The translations under genes were made by a program, and so were the position numbers. Under the pieces are notes generated by a model, which was not told where the DNA came from, searched no databases, and saw only the letters and a list, made by a program, of their open reading frames with translations. DNA of 19,347 nucleotides from CAYSLA01 sp964431685 (GTDB taxonomy: Bacteria; Armatimonadota; UBA5829), in the NCBI GenBank assembly GCA_964431685.1, contig CAYSLA010000062.1:1-19347 (forward strand), in the 5' to 3' direction. Shown in pieces: positions 6,848 to 14,882 of this stretch. Positions within the stretch are counted from its first letter, which is position 1. Each line of letters opens with the position of its first letter.

Positions 6848-9285
6848 GCAAGAGTATGCAGGCATATGTTGAAGCGGTCGTGGACGGCATGCCCTGGGGT
6901 GTTGCTCTCTTCAGCATCTCGACAGGAGATGGCGGGCGCCCAAACTTCGTGCTGACTTTCTGCAACGAGAGCTTCGCCAGATTGACCGGCCGCACACCGG
7001 GCACAGCACAAAGCGAGCTTGAGGACGTATTCCACGAAAGAAACTACGAAATCGCAAGCAACCTGCTCAGCCGAGCGTTCAGCACAAAACAGAGACAGTC
7101 TGACACTCTGTACTCCAGCATCGAAAAAGGACTAATGGAAGTTTCAGCGTTTTGCTGCCATTCCGACAGAATGGCAGTACTAACGATGGTTGACGTGTCT
7201 GATCGCCTTGATTCGGTGCGTGAACTCTGGCTCAGCTTCGAATCGCAGCTCGCTGCGGCAGAGATATCGGGAGTGCTGATGACCGACGACGACTCAAGCA
7301 TTGACTCGGCATTGGCCAAGCTCACTCACGTGCTTCGCTGCGACTGCGCGCGCATCCTGCTGCCCAAGGACGATGCGAGCGCTCTCGGGGTAACTCACGA
7401 ATGGGGTACTGGAGATTGCCGGTGTTGGCTTCCAGATCGCCAGAAAGCCGACGACGAACACAGGTGGCTTCTGGATGCCGTCGCCGAGTCTGGCCTTGTT
7501 CGACTGGATAGCTCCAAGACTACCACATGCCCCCCGAACCCGCTCGAATGCGGGCGCACTTCAATGATTGCCGCTGCCATGACAGTACACGGACGCCTCC
7601 TCGGCGTGTTGATACTATGCACAGACCGATCTCTTGGAGACTGGTCCATTGAACAGGAACACCTGCTAAAGACCGTATCCAACACGCTGGCCATCCACAT
7701 CGACCGGCTGCGAGCCAACAGAGCGCTGAGATCTGCGGAAGAACTGGCCAGAGAGAACGAACGCTTCGTCCGATCTGTACTGAGTTCGGTTCCGGCGCAC
7801 GTTGCCATACTTGATGGAGACGGCATCGTACAATATGTGAACCGCGCATCCACGGATTGGCGCAGCAGGTTCCCGTGGGGCCGAAAGCCCCTCCAGGTCG
7901 GGACTAACTACCCGCAGCTTTGCCGCGTCTGCGTTCAGGACACATCATATGTGGGAGACTCGATTGCTGACAGCATTGAGGAAGTGATTCTTGGCCAGCG
8001 AGAATCATTCCAGGCCGAGTGGCCTTTCGATGCCCTCGGCCGGCAGAGATGGGTGAGAGTATCCGTGCGCCGCTTTGTGGGAGACGGACCGACTCGGGTA
8101 ATCGTGACACACGAGGATATAACCGAACACAACATCCGGAAAGAGGAGCTTGCCCGAGCACAGAAACTGGACAGCCTGGGCAAGTTGGCAGCAGGTATCG
8201 CACACGACTTCAACAACATCCTTCAGGCAATTGTTGGCCACGCCTTTATCGCGCGAGAGAATCACGAACTTAGCGAGGAAGCCGGCAATGAGCTCGCAGC
8301 CATTGAGAAAGCCGCGGCGAGGGCGTCCAGCCTGGTACGCCAGATAATGACATTCACCCGCCAGATACCCAGACAGAAGGAACCGGTAGACCTGGGAGTC
8401 GTCGCAAGAGAAACTGCACAGCTTCTATCGGAGACCATTGGTCGCAAGATAAACACCATCGTTCACGTCGAACCGGAAACCCGCCTTGTGCACGCTGATG
8501 AAACGCAGATGCACCAAGTGTTGATGAACCTGTGCCTGAACGCTAGAGATGCCATGCCAGGCGGCGGGAATCTTCGCATTCACGTGGGAAACGCCGCCAT
8601 TTGCGACGGATTCTCCCAGACGCACGCCTGGGCCAGAGCAGGCGAATACGTCCGAATAACCGTCTCAGATGATGGATGCGGAATGGATGATGAAACAAAG
8701 CAGCACGCATTCGACCCTTTCTATACCACAAAGTCTCTGCACGAAGGCTCCGGCCTCGGCCTTTCCACCACCTACGGCATAGTTAAGGCCCACGACGGTC
8801 TGATAAACATCGACACCACACCCAACCAGGGCACAACGGTGAGCGTTTACGTGCCGTCTATCCCCAGACGCCACATTGGAGCGTCAACTGAGAAGGCTAC
8901 GCTGACCAGCACTGGCCGTGAGACTCTGCTCCTCGTGGACGACGAGACGATGATTCGGGACACGGTCAGGCGAGTCCTTGAGATGTCCGGTTACAGTGTG
9001 CTGACAGCCGAGAACGGCCAGGACGCACTCGATCAGTTTGCCAGGCACCGTGAGGAGATAGATATGGTTGTGCTGGACCTCAACATGCCCCGGATGGATG
9101 GCGCAAGCACCCTTACGCGGCTCCGAGAGATGTGGGGAAAGGTCAAAGTGCTGGTAGCCACAGGTCTGGACGCGTCTGCCGACAACCTGATCGACACGGA
9201 CCTCGCTGACGGCTATCTGCACAAGCCATTTTCGCCAAGCGAGTTACAGGCCGCCATCCGCACCGTCCTGGATGGCGGCAGCTAG
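6844..9285 (+). CDS. Hybrid sensor histidine kinase (PAS-GAF-PAS-HisKA-HATPase-REC)
   Basis: An 813-residue soluble hybrid kinase. From residue 1: a PAS-like domain (about 8-122), a GAF domain (about 145-295), a second PAS domain ending in the typical VTHEDITEH (about 305-432), a HisKA domain with phospho-His454 in GIAHDFNN, an HATPase_c domain with N box Asn566 (LNARDAM), G1 DDGCGM (609-614) and G2 GSGLGLS (635-641), and a C-terminal receiver with acidic pair VDDE (Asp699, Asp700), phosphoacceptor Asp745 (VVLDLNMP) and a conserved Lys in HKPF. There are no transmembrane segments, so the signal is probably cytoplasmic. No DNA-binding output or separate regulator is adjacent. The start is TTG 6844 (4-nt overlap with the upstream ORF) or ATG 6856; both ribosome sites are weak. 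The signal sensed is unknown. Confidence 0.93.
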   Translation: MSKSMQAYVEAVVDGMPWGVALFSISTGDGGRPNFVLTFCNESFARLTGRTPGTAQSELEDVFHERNYEIASNLLSRAFSTKQRQSDTLYSSIEKGLMEVSAFCCHSDRMAVLTMVDVSDRLDSVRELWLSFESQLAAAEISGVLMTDDDSSIDSALAKLTHVLRCDCARILLPKDDASALGVTHEWGTGDCRCWLPDRQKADDEHRWLLDAVAESGLVRLDSSKTTTCPPNPLECGRTSMIAAAMTVHGRLLGVLILCTDRSLGDWSIEQEHLLKTVSNTLAIHIDRLRANRALRSAEELARENERFVRSVLSSVPAHVAILDGDGIVQYVNRASTDWRSRFPWGRKPLQVGTNYPQLCRVCVQDTSYVGDSIADSIEEVILGQRESFQAEWPFDALGRQRWVRVSVRRFVGDGPTRVIVTHEDITEHNIRKEELARAQKLDSLGKLAAGIAHDFNNILQAIVGHAFIARENHELSEEAGNELAAIEKAAARASSLVRQIMTFTRQIPRQKEPVDLGVVARETAQLLSETIGRKINTIVHVEPETRLVHADETQMHQVLMNLCLNARDAMPGGGNLRIHVGNAAICDGFSQTHAWARAGEYVRITVSDDGCGMDDETKQHAFDPFYTTKSLHEGSGLGLSTTYGIVKAHDGLINIDTTPNQGTTVSVYVPSIPRRHIGASTEKATLTSTGRETLLLVDDETMIRDTVRRVLEMSGYSVLTAENGQDALDQFARHREEIDMVVLDLNMPRMDGASTLTRLREMWGKVKVLVATGLDASADNLIDTDLADGYLHKPFSPSELQAAIRTVLDGGS

Positions 9286-9351
9286 GCCATCTGGTCCCTA
9301 TGATGCAAGCCGATGACAGCAGTCTTGTTCTGCCCGAACACCGGCGGATTG

Positions 9352-10110
9352 TCAAGCCAGCAGACTTCGCAGATTCTCGCAACTGATTTTGATGCTCTCG
9401 AAGGGATCGCAATTGCAGGTGTCCTGCTCCACTATGCAGTACCGCGCGCCCGCTTCACGGCACGCGGCGATGATGTCCGCCCAATCCAGATTGCCTTCGC
9501 CAATCTCGAAATAGGTCGGCTTACCCTCAAATACACCCATGTCCTTGAAATGAACGACTGTCTGCCGCCCGGCGAGTTTTCTGATCCAGGCAGCGGGATT
9601 TCCTCCGCCGTGCTGAATCCAGTAGGTGTCGATCTCCGCGAACAGGTACCTGGCGTCGCTCTCTTCATAGAGAATATCCAGCCACACTCGCCCGGCAGTC
9701 TTTTCAAGTTCGAAGGAATGGTTATGGTAGCTGAACGTCATGCCCGCCTCGCAGAGCGTCTTGCCGAAGTTGCCGGCCTCTACGGCGAGTCTGCCGTATC
9801 CCTCCGCGCTATGGTATTCGGCGGGAGCGGAGCCAATCGCAACGTTGGTACATCCATAGGTGTTATGCTTGTCTATGACTGACTGAACATCGATCTTGAG
9901 ATCGTCGAGAGATATGTGAGTGGCGCATATCGAAAGCCCTTCGCCATCAACTATCTTTCGAACCTCATCCGGAGCTATGTCTCCGATTGCGGATATCTGG
10001 ACGTGATCATAGCCAATGCTCTTGACCTTTCTCATAGACGCCGCGAACTCAATCTCCGTCCTGCAAGAATCTCGAATGGTATAGGTCGTTACCGCGGCAG
10101 TAAGCTGCAT
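9352..10110 (-). CDS. Sugar phosphate isomerase/epimerase family TIM-barrel protein
   Basis: A 252-residue protein of the xylose isomerase-like TIM-barrel family (PF01261), which includes sugar epimerases and inosose dehydratase IolE. Visible metal and substrate motifs are YHNHSFE (128-134), AEID (158-161), HFKD (187-190), EGNLDW (205-210) and VEQD (227-230). The start at 10110 is preferred over an upstream ATG at 10146 because AGGAGG lies between them, 11 nt before the chosen start. It is divergent from the nucleotidyltransferase/galactokinase fusion gene and convergent with the kinase. The neighbourhood suggests action on a hexose or uronic acid derivative, but the substrate cannot be read from the sequence. 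Confidence 0.88.
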   Translation of the reverse strand: MQLTAAVTTYTIRDSCRTEIEFAASMRKVKSIGYDHVQISAIGDIAPDEVRKIVDGEGLSICATHISLDDLKIDVQSVIDKHNTYGCTNVAIGSAPAEYHSAEGYGRLAVEAGNFGKTLCEAGMTFSYHNHSFELEKTAGRVWLDILYEESDARYLFAEIDTYWIQHGGGNPAAWIRKLAGRQTVVHFKDMGVFEGKPTYFEIGEGNLDWADIIAACREAGARYCIVEQDTCNCDPFESIKISCENLRSLLA

Positions 10111-10145
10111 AGTGTGGGTCGCCTCCTTGTTTGTCTCACGGCACA

Positions 10146-10154
10146 ATCATATCA
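10146..10154 (-). promoter_or_regulatory. Extended -10 promoter of the isomerase gene
   Basis: The minus strand reads TGATATGAT, an extended -10 (TGnTATAAT-like) placed to give a leader of about 30 nt before the isomerase ATG at 10110. The -35 (TTTCAA at 16 bp) is poor, as expected for extended -10 promoters. The identical 9-mer is the -10 of rnpB. The 120-bp divergent region must also hold the promoter of the fusion gene, which I could not identify. Confidence 0.45.
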
Positions 10155-10230
10155 TAGTCCGAGAAGCTTGAAAACAGGAAAACCGCCCAGACACGTGGAA
10201 GAATCATTCTGGATAGAAGGGAGCATAGCA

Positions 10231-12855
10231 GTGCGAACAACTAACAACAGACGAATCGTTTCGGTTATCCTTGCGGCGGGTAAGGGAACGCGCATGCACT
10301 CTCCGAACCTGCACAAGGTTTGTTTTCCGCTGGATGGGAAACCGGTCATAGCTAGAAGCATCGAAGGCTACGAGCGATGTGGAGTTGACACCCACTGTGT
10401 AGTAGTTGGGGCGATGGCGGAGCAAGTGATGCAGGCCGCTTCTCTTGCGCCTGTGAACCTGCTTTTCTGCCACCAGGTGGAGCAACTCGGCACGGGCAAC
10501 GCCACCAGGTGCGCCAGCAAGCTGCTCAATGCGCTGGATTTTGACGGCGACATCATGGTTGTGGCTGGAGACAAGGTAATCGAAGACGCGGCCCTGAACC
10601 GACTCATAGGCACATTCCGGGATTCCGACTGCGATCTGGCATTCATGGTCGGTGACGTGGCCGACTACCCTGACAGTGGGCGTATTGTCTGCGACAACGG
10701 CAGAATAATCGGGAACGTTGAAGTGTTCGATATTGCTCGGATGCAGCTTCTGATCGCGCTTCAGCACGTGACAGAAGAGAGAGTCGTACCCGCTGGTGAG
10801 GCAGAAAGCCTGGCAATAACATATTTCAAGAACGAGAACAAGGCATCCAAAGCCCTCGGGGCGCTTTGGGATTCCATCCAGATTGGCGAGCCGGTCACCT
10901 CAAAGCTGCTCGCCAGCCACACGACTCCTTCCGACTTCCAGCTTCGTATAAACAACCGCGACTATCCGCCGGAGCTGCTTGCTGGTGTGAAGCACGCCAA
11001 CATCTCAGTCTACCTCTTCAAAGCCAGGGCCTTGTACAGCGCGTTGGAGAAGCTGGGCTCTGACAATGCCCAAAACGAGGAATACCTGACCGACGTCATA
11101 GGAATACTGGCCGGAGAAGGCAGGCGAGTTTCGCTGGTTCCAGTGGACTATCCGGAACAGGTCATGGCCTACAACACTCCTCAGGAACTCAGATCCATAG
11201 AGGATTATCTGGAGAGCCGAAAGAGAGTGTCCGTTGTTCAGCCTCCCCGGATGTGCCGAACCGCCGCGGAGTGTCTCGCCCACTTTGAGACGCCCGGAAA
11301 TGCAGCGGAAAACTATCTGATCAGCGTCTACGGCGAAGACTACGCGATCATCGAAAGCAAGCGCCGACTGCTGTCCTCCATGCTAAAGGAGTACATCTCG
11401 GAGTTCGGCGACCAGGAAGTCTACATCTCACGATCCCCAGGCAGAGTTAACATCCTCGGGCGGCACATAGACCACCAGGGCGGGCACGTTAACATGACTG
11501 CCATAGACCGGGATTTCTACTCCATTTTCGGAGTGCGGGAGGACCGCCGCGTGGTGCTGCACAACATGGAGAGCCACCAACTTCCTGACAGGACCCTTGA
11601 CATAGACGAGATTTGCGCGCCGTATACAGGCGGCGACTGGCTGGATTTCGTCAACGGCAGCGAAGTCAAAGCTCACATTGCTGCGAACGTGGGGGACTGG
11701 TCGCTCTACGTCACAGCTCCGATCGTCCGTCTGCAGGCCAAGTTCCCCGATATCGCGCTAAAGGGGATGAACATCGTCGCTTCCGGAAACATCCCTATGG
11801 CGGCCGGCCTGAGTTCGTCCTCTGCAGTAGTGGTGGCGGTGGCCGAAGGGGTTGTGGCAATCAACGGCATCGATATTTCCGCGGGAGACTTCGTAACAAT
11901 GTGCGGTGAAGCTGAGTGGTACGTGGGAACCAGAGGAGGGTCTGGCGACCACGCGGCCATGAAGTTTGCCAAGCGCGGCAGAGTGGTTCAACTGGGATTC
12001 TTCCCGTTCCATCAGACAGATGACGTGCCATTCACAACCGAGTATCTCTTCATCATCTGCAACTCCCACGAGAAGGCCAGAAAGAGCCAGGGAGCAAGGG
12101 ACGTCTTCAACCACAGAGTCGCGTGCTACAACATCGGCAGGGAAATATACAGACAGCGCTTGCCCGAATACGCAGACCGTATCGAACATCTGCGAGACAT
12201 CAGTTGCGAGAATCTGGCAATGACCTATCCGGAACTGCTCCAGACACTCAATGAACTGCCCTGCAGTCTAACCCGCGCAGACATCAGAAACTGCCTGCCT
12301 GAAGACGTGGCAGAGAAGTATCTTATGTCACACTCCGAAGATGTGGACAGCTATCCGATAAGGTCCGTCGTTATGTACGGACTGGCCGAGTGCGCAAGGG
12401 CAAAAGCATCCGGAGAACTGCTGCGGAGGTGCGACATCAGGACGTTCGGCGAGTGGGTGAACCACTCTCACGATGGCGACCGTGTCGTGAGATGGGACCG
12501 CGGCGGCAACTCGTGGCCGGCGATTCTGGACTACACGGACTCAGAGATGTCGCGTCTGATCTCCAGCGCGGAGCCCGGTGGTGAGATTACTCAATTGCCG
12601 CTAATACCAGGTTCGTATACCTGCAGCATCCCCCAGATCGACAAGATGGTTGACATCGCGAACTCAGTTCACGGTGTGTGTGGCGCTCAGATACTTGGCG
12701 CGGGACTAGGGGGCTGCATAATGGTTCTCGTTCACGAAGACAGCTACGACGACCTCGTGAAGGCGATGTCGAGACAGTACTATGACCCGCTCGAACTTGA
12801 GCCGGAGATGTTCGCCTGCAGACCGGTAGCGGGCAGTGGAATGGTTGAGTTCTAG
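10231..12855 (+). CDS. Bifunctional sugar-1-phosphate nucleotidyltransferase / galactokinase-like GHMP kinase
   Basis: An 874-residue fusion. Residues 9-310 are a GlmU-like NTP transferase: LAAGKGTRM (14-22), EQLGTGNA (84-91), Asp114 in GDKVI, and NAQNEEYLTDVI (279-290). It carries an extra segment of about 75 residues near 168-254. Residues about 400-874 are a GHMP kinase of galactokinase type: GRVNILGRHIDHQGG (404-418), GLSSSSA (526-532), catalytic-base candidate Asp573 in GSGDH, and LGAGLGGC (822-829). Together they could phosphorylate a free sugar at C1 and then form the NDP-sugar, as FKP does for fucose. Galactokinase has Glu where this protein has Arg411, so galactose itself may not be the substrate. 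GTG 10231 is chosen because AAGGGAG lies 8 nt upstream; the open frame extends further upstream without coding support. It is co-directional with the GH29 gene 53 bp downstream. Confidence 0.9.
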   Translation: MRTTNNRRIVSVILAAGKGTRMHSPNLHKVCFPLDGKPVIARSIEGYERCGVDTHCVVVGAMAEQVMQAASLAPVNLLFCHQVEQLGTGNATRCASKLLNALDFDGDIMVVAGDKVIEDAALNRLIGTFRDSDCDLAFMVGDVADYPDSGRIVCDNGRIIGNVEVFDIARMQLLIALQHVTEERVVPAGEAESLAITYFKNENKASKALGALWDSIQIGEPVTSKLLASHTTPSDFQLRINNRDYPPELLAGVKHANISVYLFKARALYSALEKLGSDNAQNEEYLTDVIGILAGEGRRVSLVPVDYPEQVMAYNTPQELRSIEDYLESRKRVSVVQPPRMCRTAAECLAHFETPGNAAENYLISVYGEDYAIIESKRRLLSSMLKEYISEFGDQEVYISRSPGRVNILGRHIDHQGGHVNMTAIDRDFYSIFGVREDRRVVLHNMESHQLPDRTLDIDEICAPYTGGDWLDFVNGSEVKAHIAANVGDWSLYVTAPIVRLQAKFPDIALKGMNIVASGNIPMAAGLSSSSAVVVAVAEGVVAINGIDISAGDFVTMCGEAEWYVGTRGGSGDHAAMKFAKRGRVVQLGFFPFHQTDDVPFTTEYLFIICNSHEKARKSQGARDVFNHRVACYNIGREIYRQRLPEYADRIEHLRDISCENLAMTYPELLQTLNELPCSLTRADIRNCLPEDVAEKYLMSHSEDVDSYPIRSVVMYGLAECARAKASGELLRRCDIRTFGEWVNHSHDGDRVVRWDRGGNSWPAILDYTDSEMSRLISSAEPGGEITQLPLIPGSYTCSIPQIDKMVDIANSVHGVCGAQILGAGLGGCIMVLVHEDSYDDLVKAMSRQYYDPLELEPEMFACRPVAGSGMVEF

Positions 12856-12908
12856 AGCGCGAGTTCGAGAAAACGCACGCCAATGACCTGACAAGAAAGG
12901 AAGCAGTA

Positions 12909-14648
12909 ATGCATCAAACGCACATCGACGGGAAAATGCAGTGGTGGCACGAAGCTCGTTTTGGGATGATGATCCATTGGGGTCTCTACAGCATCCTCGC
13001 AGGCGAGTACAATGGGCAGCGGATGGACTACGTCGGAGAATGGATAATGAGCCGCTTCAATATCCCGATATCGGAGTACTCCAAGCTTGCTAATCGATTC
13101 AACCCCGTGGGTTTCAACGCTGATAGGTGGATTAGCCTGGCGAGCAAGGCAGGCATGAAGTATCTTGTCATAACGACCAAACACCACGACGGTTTCGCTA
13201 TGTACCACTCCAAATGCGACCCATACAACATAGTAGACGCGACCCCGTTTGGGCGCGATCCGATGAAGGAATTGGCTGAAGCCTGCGCCAGGCACGGGGT
13301 GAAGCTGTGCTTCTACTACTCCCAGGCTCTGGATTGGCACGAACCAGATGCAGGAGGAGCAGAGGGCGGTCACTCCAATATGGGGATGAGCTGGACTAAC
13401 GATTGGGATTTTCCGGACAACGACAGCAAGCGGTTTGAACGTTACTTCGAGAAGAAAGTAAAGCCGCAGGTAACCGAGATACTGACTGGCTACGGACCAA
13501 TCGGAGCCATCTGGTTCGACTGTCCATTCACTATCACCAGACCTCAGTGCGAAGAGCTGTATGAACTTGTCCGTTCGCTTCAGCCCGAATGCATAGTCAA
13601 CAGCCGGATAGGTCAGGGGCTGGGAGACTACCAATGCTTCGGAGACAATGAGGCACCTGGGCGTCCACTGGAAGGCTACTGGGAAACCGTGGCCACGCTC
13701 AACGACACGTGGGGTTACAAGCATTTTGACAATAACTGGAAGTCAGCCTCGGAAGTCGTATCTTTGTTGACAAATCTTGCGAGCAAGAACGTCAACTATG
13801 TGCTGAACATCGGACCGGACGCTAATGGCGAATTCCCCGATCCTGCCATCGCGGTGCTGGAGGAAGTCGGCAGGTGGATGGACACAAATTCCGAGTCCGT
13901 TTACAGCACCGAGGCAACTCCGTTTCGGTGCGATACGCCGTGGGGACCGGTCACACGCAAGCAAGGGAGACTCTACTTTCACATTCACCGCGAACCCGAT
14001 GGCCCTTTCAGACTAAACGGTCTCCGAAACAGAGTGCGGTCCGCGTACTTACTTGACACGCCCGGTGTGTTCTTGGATGTCCGACAGTCGCAGGGCGAAT
14101 ACGACCTGGAAGTGGACTTGCCGGCTACCCGAAGACTTCTTCCGAGAGTCTTGGCCGTCGATATAGAAGGAGAACCGGACGTGGAGCCAGGCATCCTGCA
14201 GCAGGGAGACGGCAGTGTGCTGCTGAATGCCGACATGGCCTGTATCCACAAATCCGAAGAAAGCACGATGTCACTGAAACCTGACGGAGCTCTGAGTGGT
14301 TGGGTAGATACCGCGGACTGGTTGGAGTGGGAGTTCAAGATTGCCAAGGGTGGAGTCTTCAGAGTGGAAGTGACGACAGCAAGCGGGGAGCACTCCAGAC
14401 CCTGGCGGGGCGGTCACATTGTTAAGATAGCAGTGGGAGAGCGAGCGCTGGATGCTCAACTGGAACTCGATCGCCCGGTGGACGATGTATCTGCCAGATA
14501 CTATCCTCAGGGTGTTTCCGTCTGCGGAGAGGTGCAGATACCAGCGGGTGGAACCCACAGACTATCCCTGAAGGCAGTGCGCATGCCGAAAGTCGAACAC
14601 CCCGGTCTGAATGTGCGATCCGTAAAGCTTGTTCCCGTCGTGGCCTGA
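12909..14648 (+). CDS. Alpha-L-fucosidase, GH29 family
   Basis: A retaining alpha-L-fucosidase of 579 residues. The TIM barrel (about 8-330) shows WWHEARFGMMIHWGLYS, the TTKHHDGFAMY block, the FYYSQALDW block, IWFDCP with likely nucleophile Asp204, and a WET segment at 258-260 that may hold the acid/base. VNYVLNIGPDANGEFP marks the end of the barrel. A beta-sandwich follows (about 335-425), then a segment beginning DWLEWEF (about 465-579) resembling the beta-sandwich modules appended to many fucosidases. No signal peptide is visible, so it is probably cytoplasmic. AAGGAAG precedes ATG 12909. It forms an apparent operon with the fusion kinase, which suggests that the released sugar is phosphorylated and nucleotide-activated. 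The family is secure, the natural substrate is not. Confidence 0.93.
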   Translation: MHQTHIDGKMQWWHEARFGMMIHWGLYSILAGEYNGQRMDYVGEWIMSRFNIPISEYSKLANRFNPVGFNADRWISLASKAGMKYLVITTKHHDGFAMYHSKCDPYNIVDATPFGRDPMKELAEACARHGVKLCFYYSQALDWHEPDAGGAEGGHSNMGMSWTNDWDFPDNDSKRFERYFEKKVKPQVTEILTGYGPIGAIWFDCPFTITRPQCEELYELVRSLQPECIVNSRIGQGLGDYQCFGDNEAPGRPLEGYWETVATLNDTWGYKHFDNNWKSASEVVSLLTNLASKNVNYVLNIGPDANGEFPDPAIAVLEEVGRWMDTNSESVYSTEATPFRCDTPWGPVTRKQGRLYFHIHREPDGPFRLNGLRNRVRSAYLLDTPGVFLDVRQSQGEYDLEVDLPATRRLLPRVLAVDIEGEPDVEPGILQQGDGSVLLNADMACIHKSEESTMSLKPDGALSGWVDTADWLEWEFKIAKGGVFRVEVTTASGEHSRPWRGGHIVKIAVGERALDAQLELDRPVDDVSARYYPQGVSVCGEVQIPAGGTHRLSLKAVRMPKVEHPGLNVRSVKLVPVVA

Positions 14649-14657
14649 TAGGGGCGG

Positions 14658-14677
14658 GCCTGCACGTACCTGCAGGC
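14658..14677 (+). terminator. Hairpin just after the GH29 stop codon
   Basis: GCCTGCA (14658-14664) and TGCAGGC (14671-14677) form a perfect 7-bp stem with a 6-nt loop, 9 nt after the GH29 TGA. There is no T tract, so it may be a weak or Rho-assisted terminator or a 3'-end stabiliser. Confidence 0.35.
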
Positions 14678-14708
14678 AGCTCGCAAGGAATTCACGGTTC
14701 ACGGATTC

Positions 14709-14860
14709 TATGGTAGGCCGGACACTCTTGTCCGGCCCCTGCCCGATATTCTTGTCCGGCCCTGCCCGATATTCTTGTCCGGCCACGTCTGACACTCTCG
14801 TCCCGCCCCGCCCGACACTCCTATCCGGCCCTGCCCGACAGGAGTGTCGGGCCTACCATA
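14709..14860. mobile_element. MITE-like palindromic element with internal hairpin repeats
   Basis: The ends are 19-bp inverted repeats with one mismatch: 14709-14727 (begins TATGGTAGG) and 14842-14860 (ends CCTACCATA), each with an outer TA dinucleotide. Inside are about six degenerate units of 21-25 nt with core GCCCGAYAYTCYTRTCCGGC: 14716-14740, 14741-14763, 14764-14788, 14789-14809, 14810-14832 and 14833-14852. The first unit is a hairpin (GGCCGGACA-ctct-TGTCCGGCC), and the last has the arms GCCCGACA and TGTCGGGC. No ORF has coding character. It lies between convergent genes, so it may also serve as a two-way transcription stop. Confidence 0.6.
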
Positions 14861-14882
14861 CGACACAGCCACCGCCAATTAC

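Noticed and set aside
9271..9291. Terminator after the histidine kinase (GATGGC/GCCATC)
   Set aside because: Only a 6-bp stem with a 9-nt loop and no T-run; not distinguishable from chance.
9313..9882. 189-codon plus-strand open frame
   Set aside because: Antisense to the TIM-barrel isomerase, which shows all expected metal-site motifs.
9916..10230. N-terminal extension of the fusion enzyme frame
   Set aside because: It overlaps the divergent isomerase gene and shows no family similarity, while GTG 10231 has a well-placed Shine-Dalgarno site and starts right before the GlmU-like domain.
12852..13724. 290-codon minus-strand open frame
   Set aside because: Antisense to the GH29 fucosidase, which has unmistakable family motifs.
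14716..14852. CRISPR array
   Set aside because: The units abut one another with no unique spacers of constant length, vary in sequence, and lie inside terminal inverted repeats; no cas genes are near.
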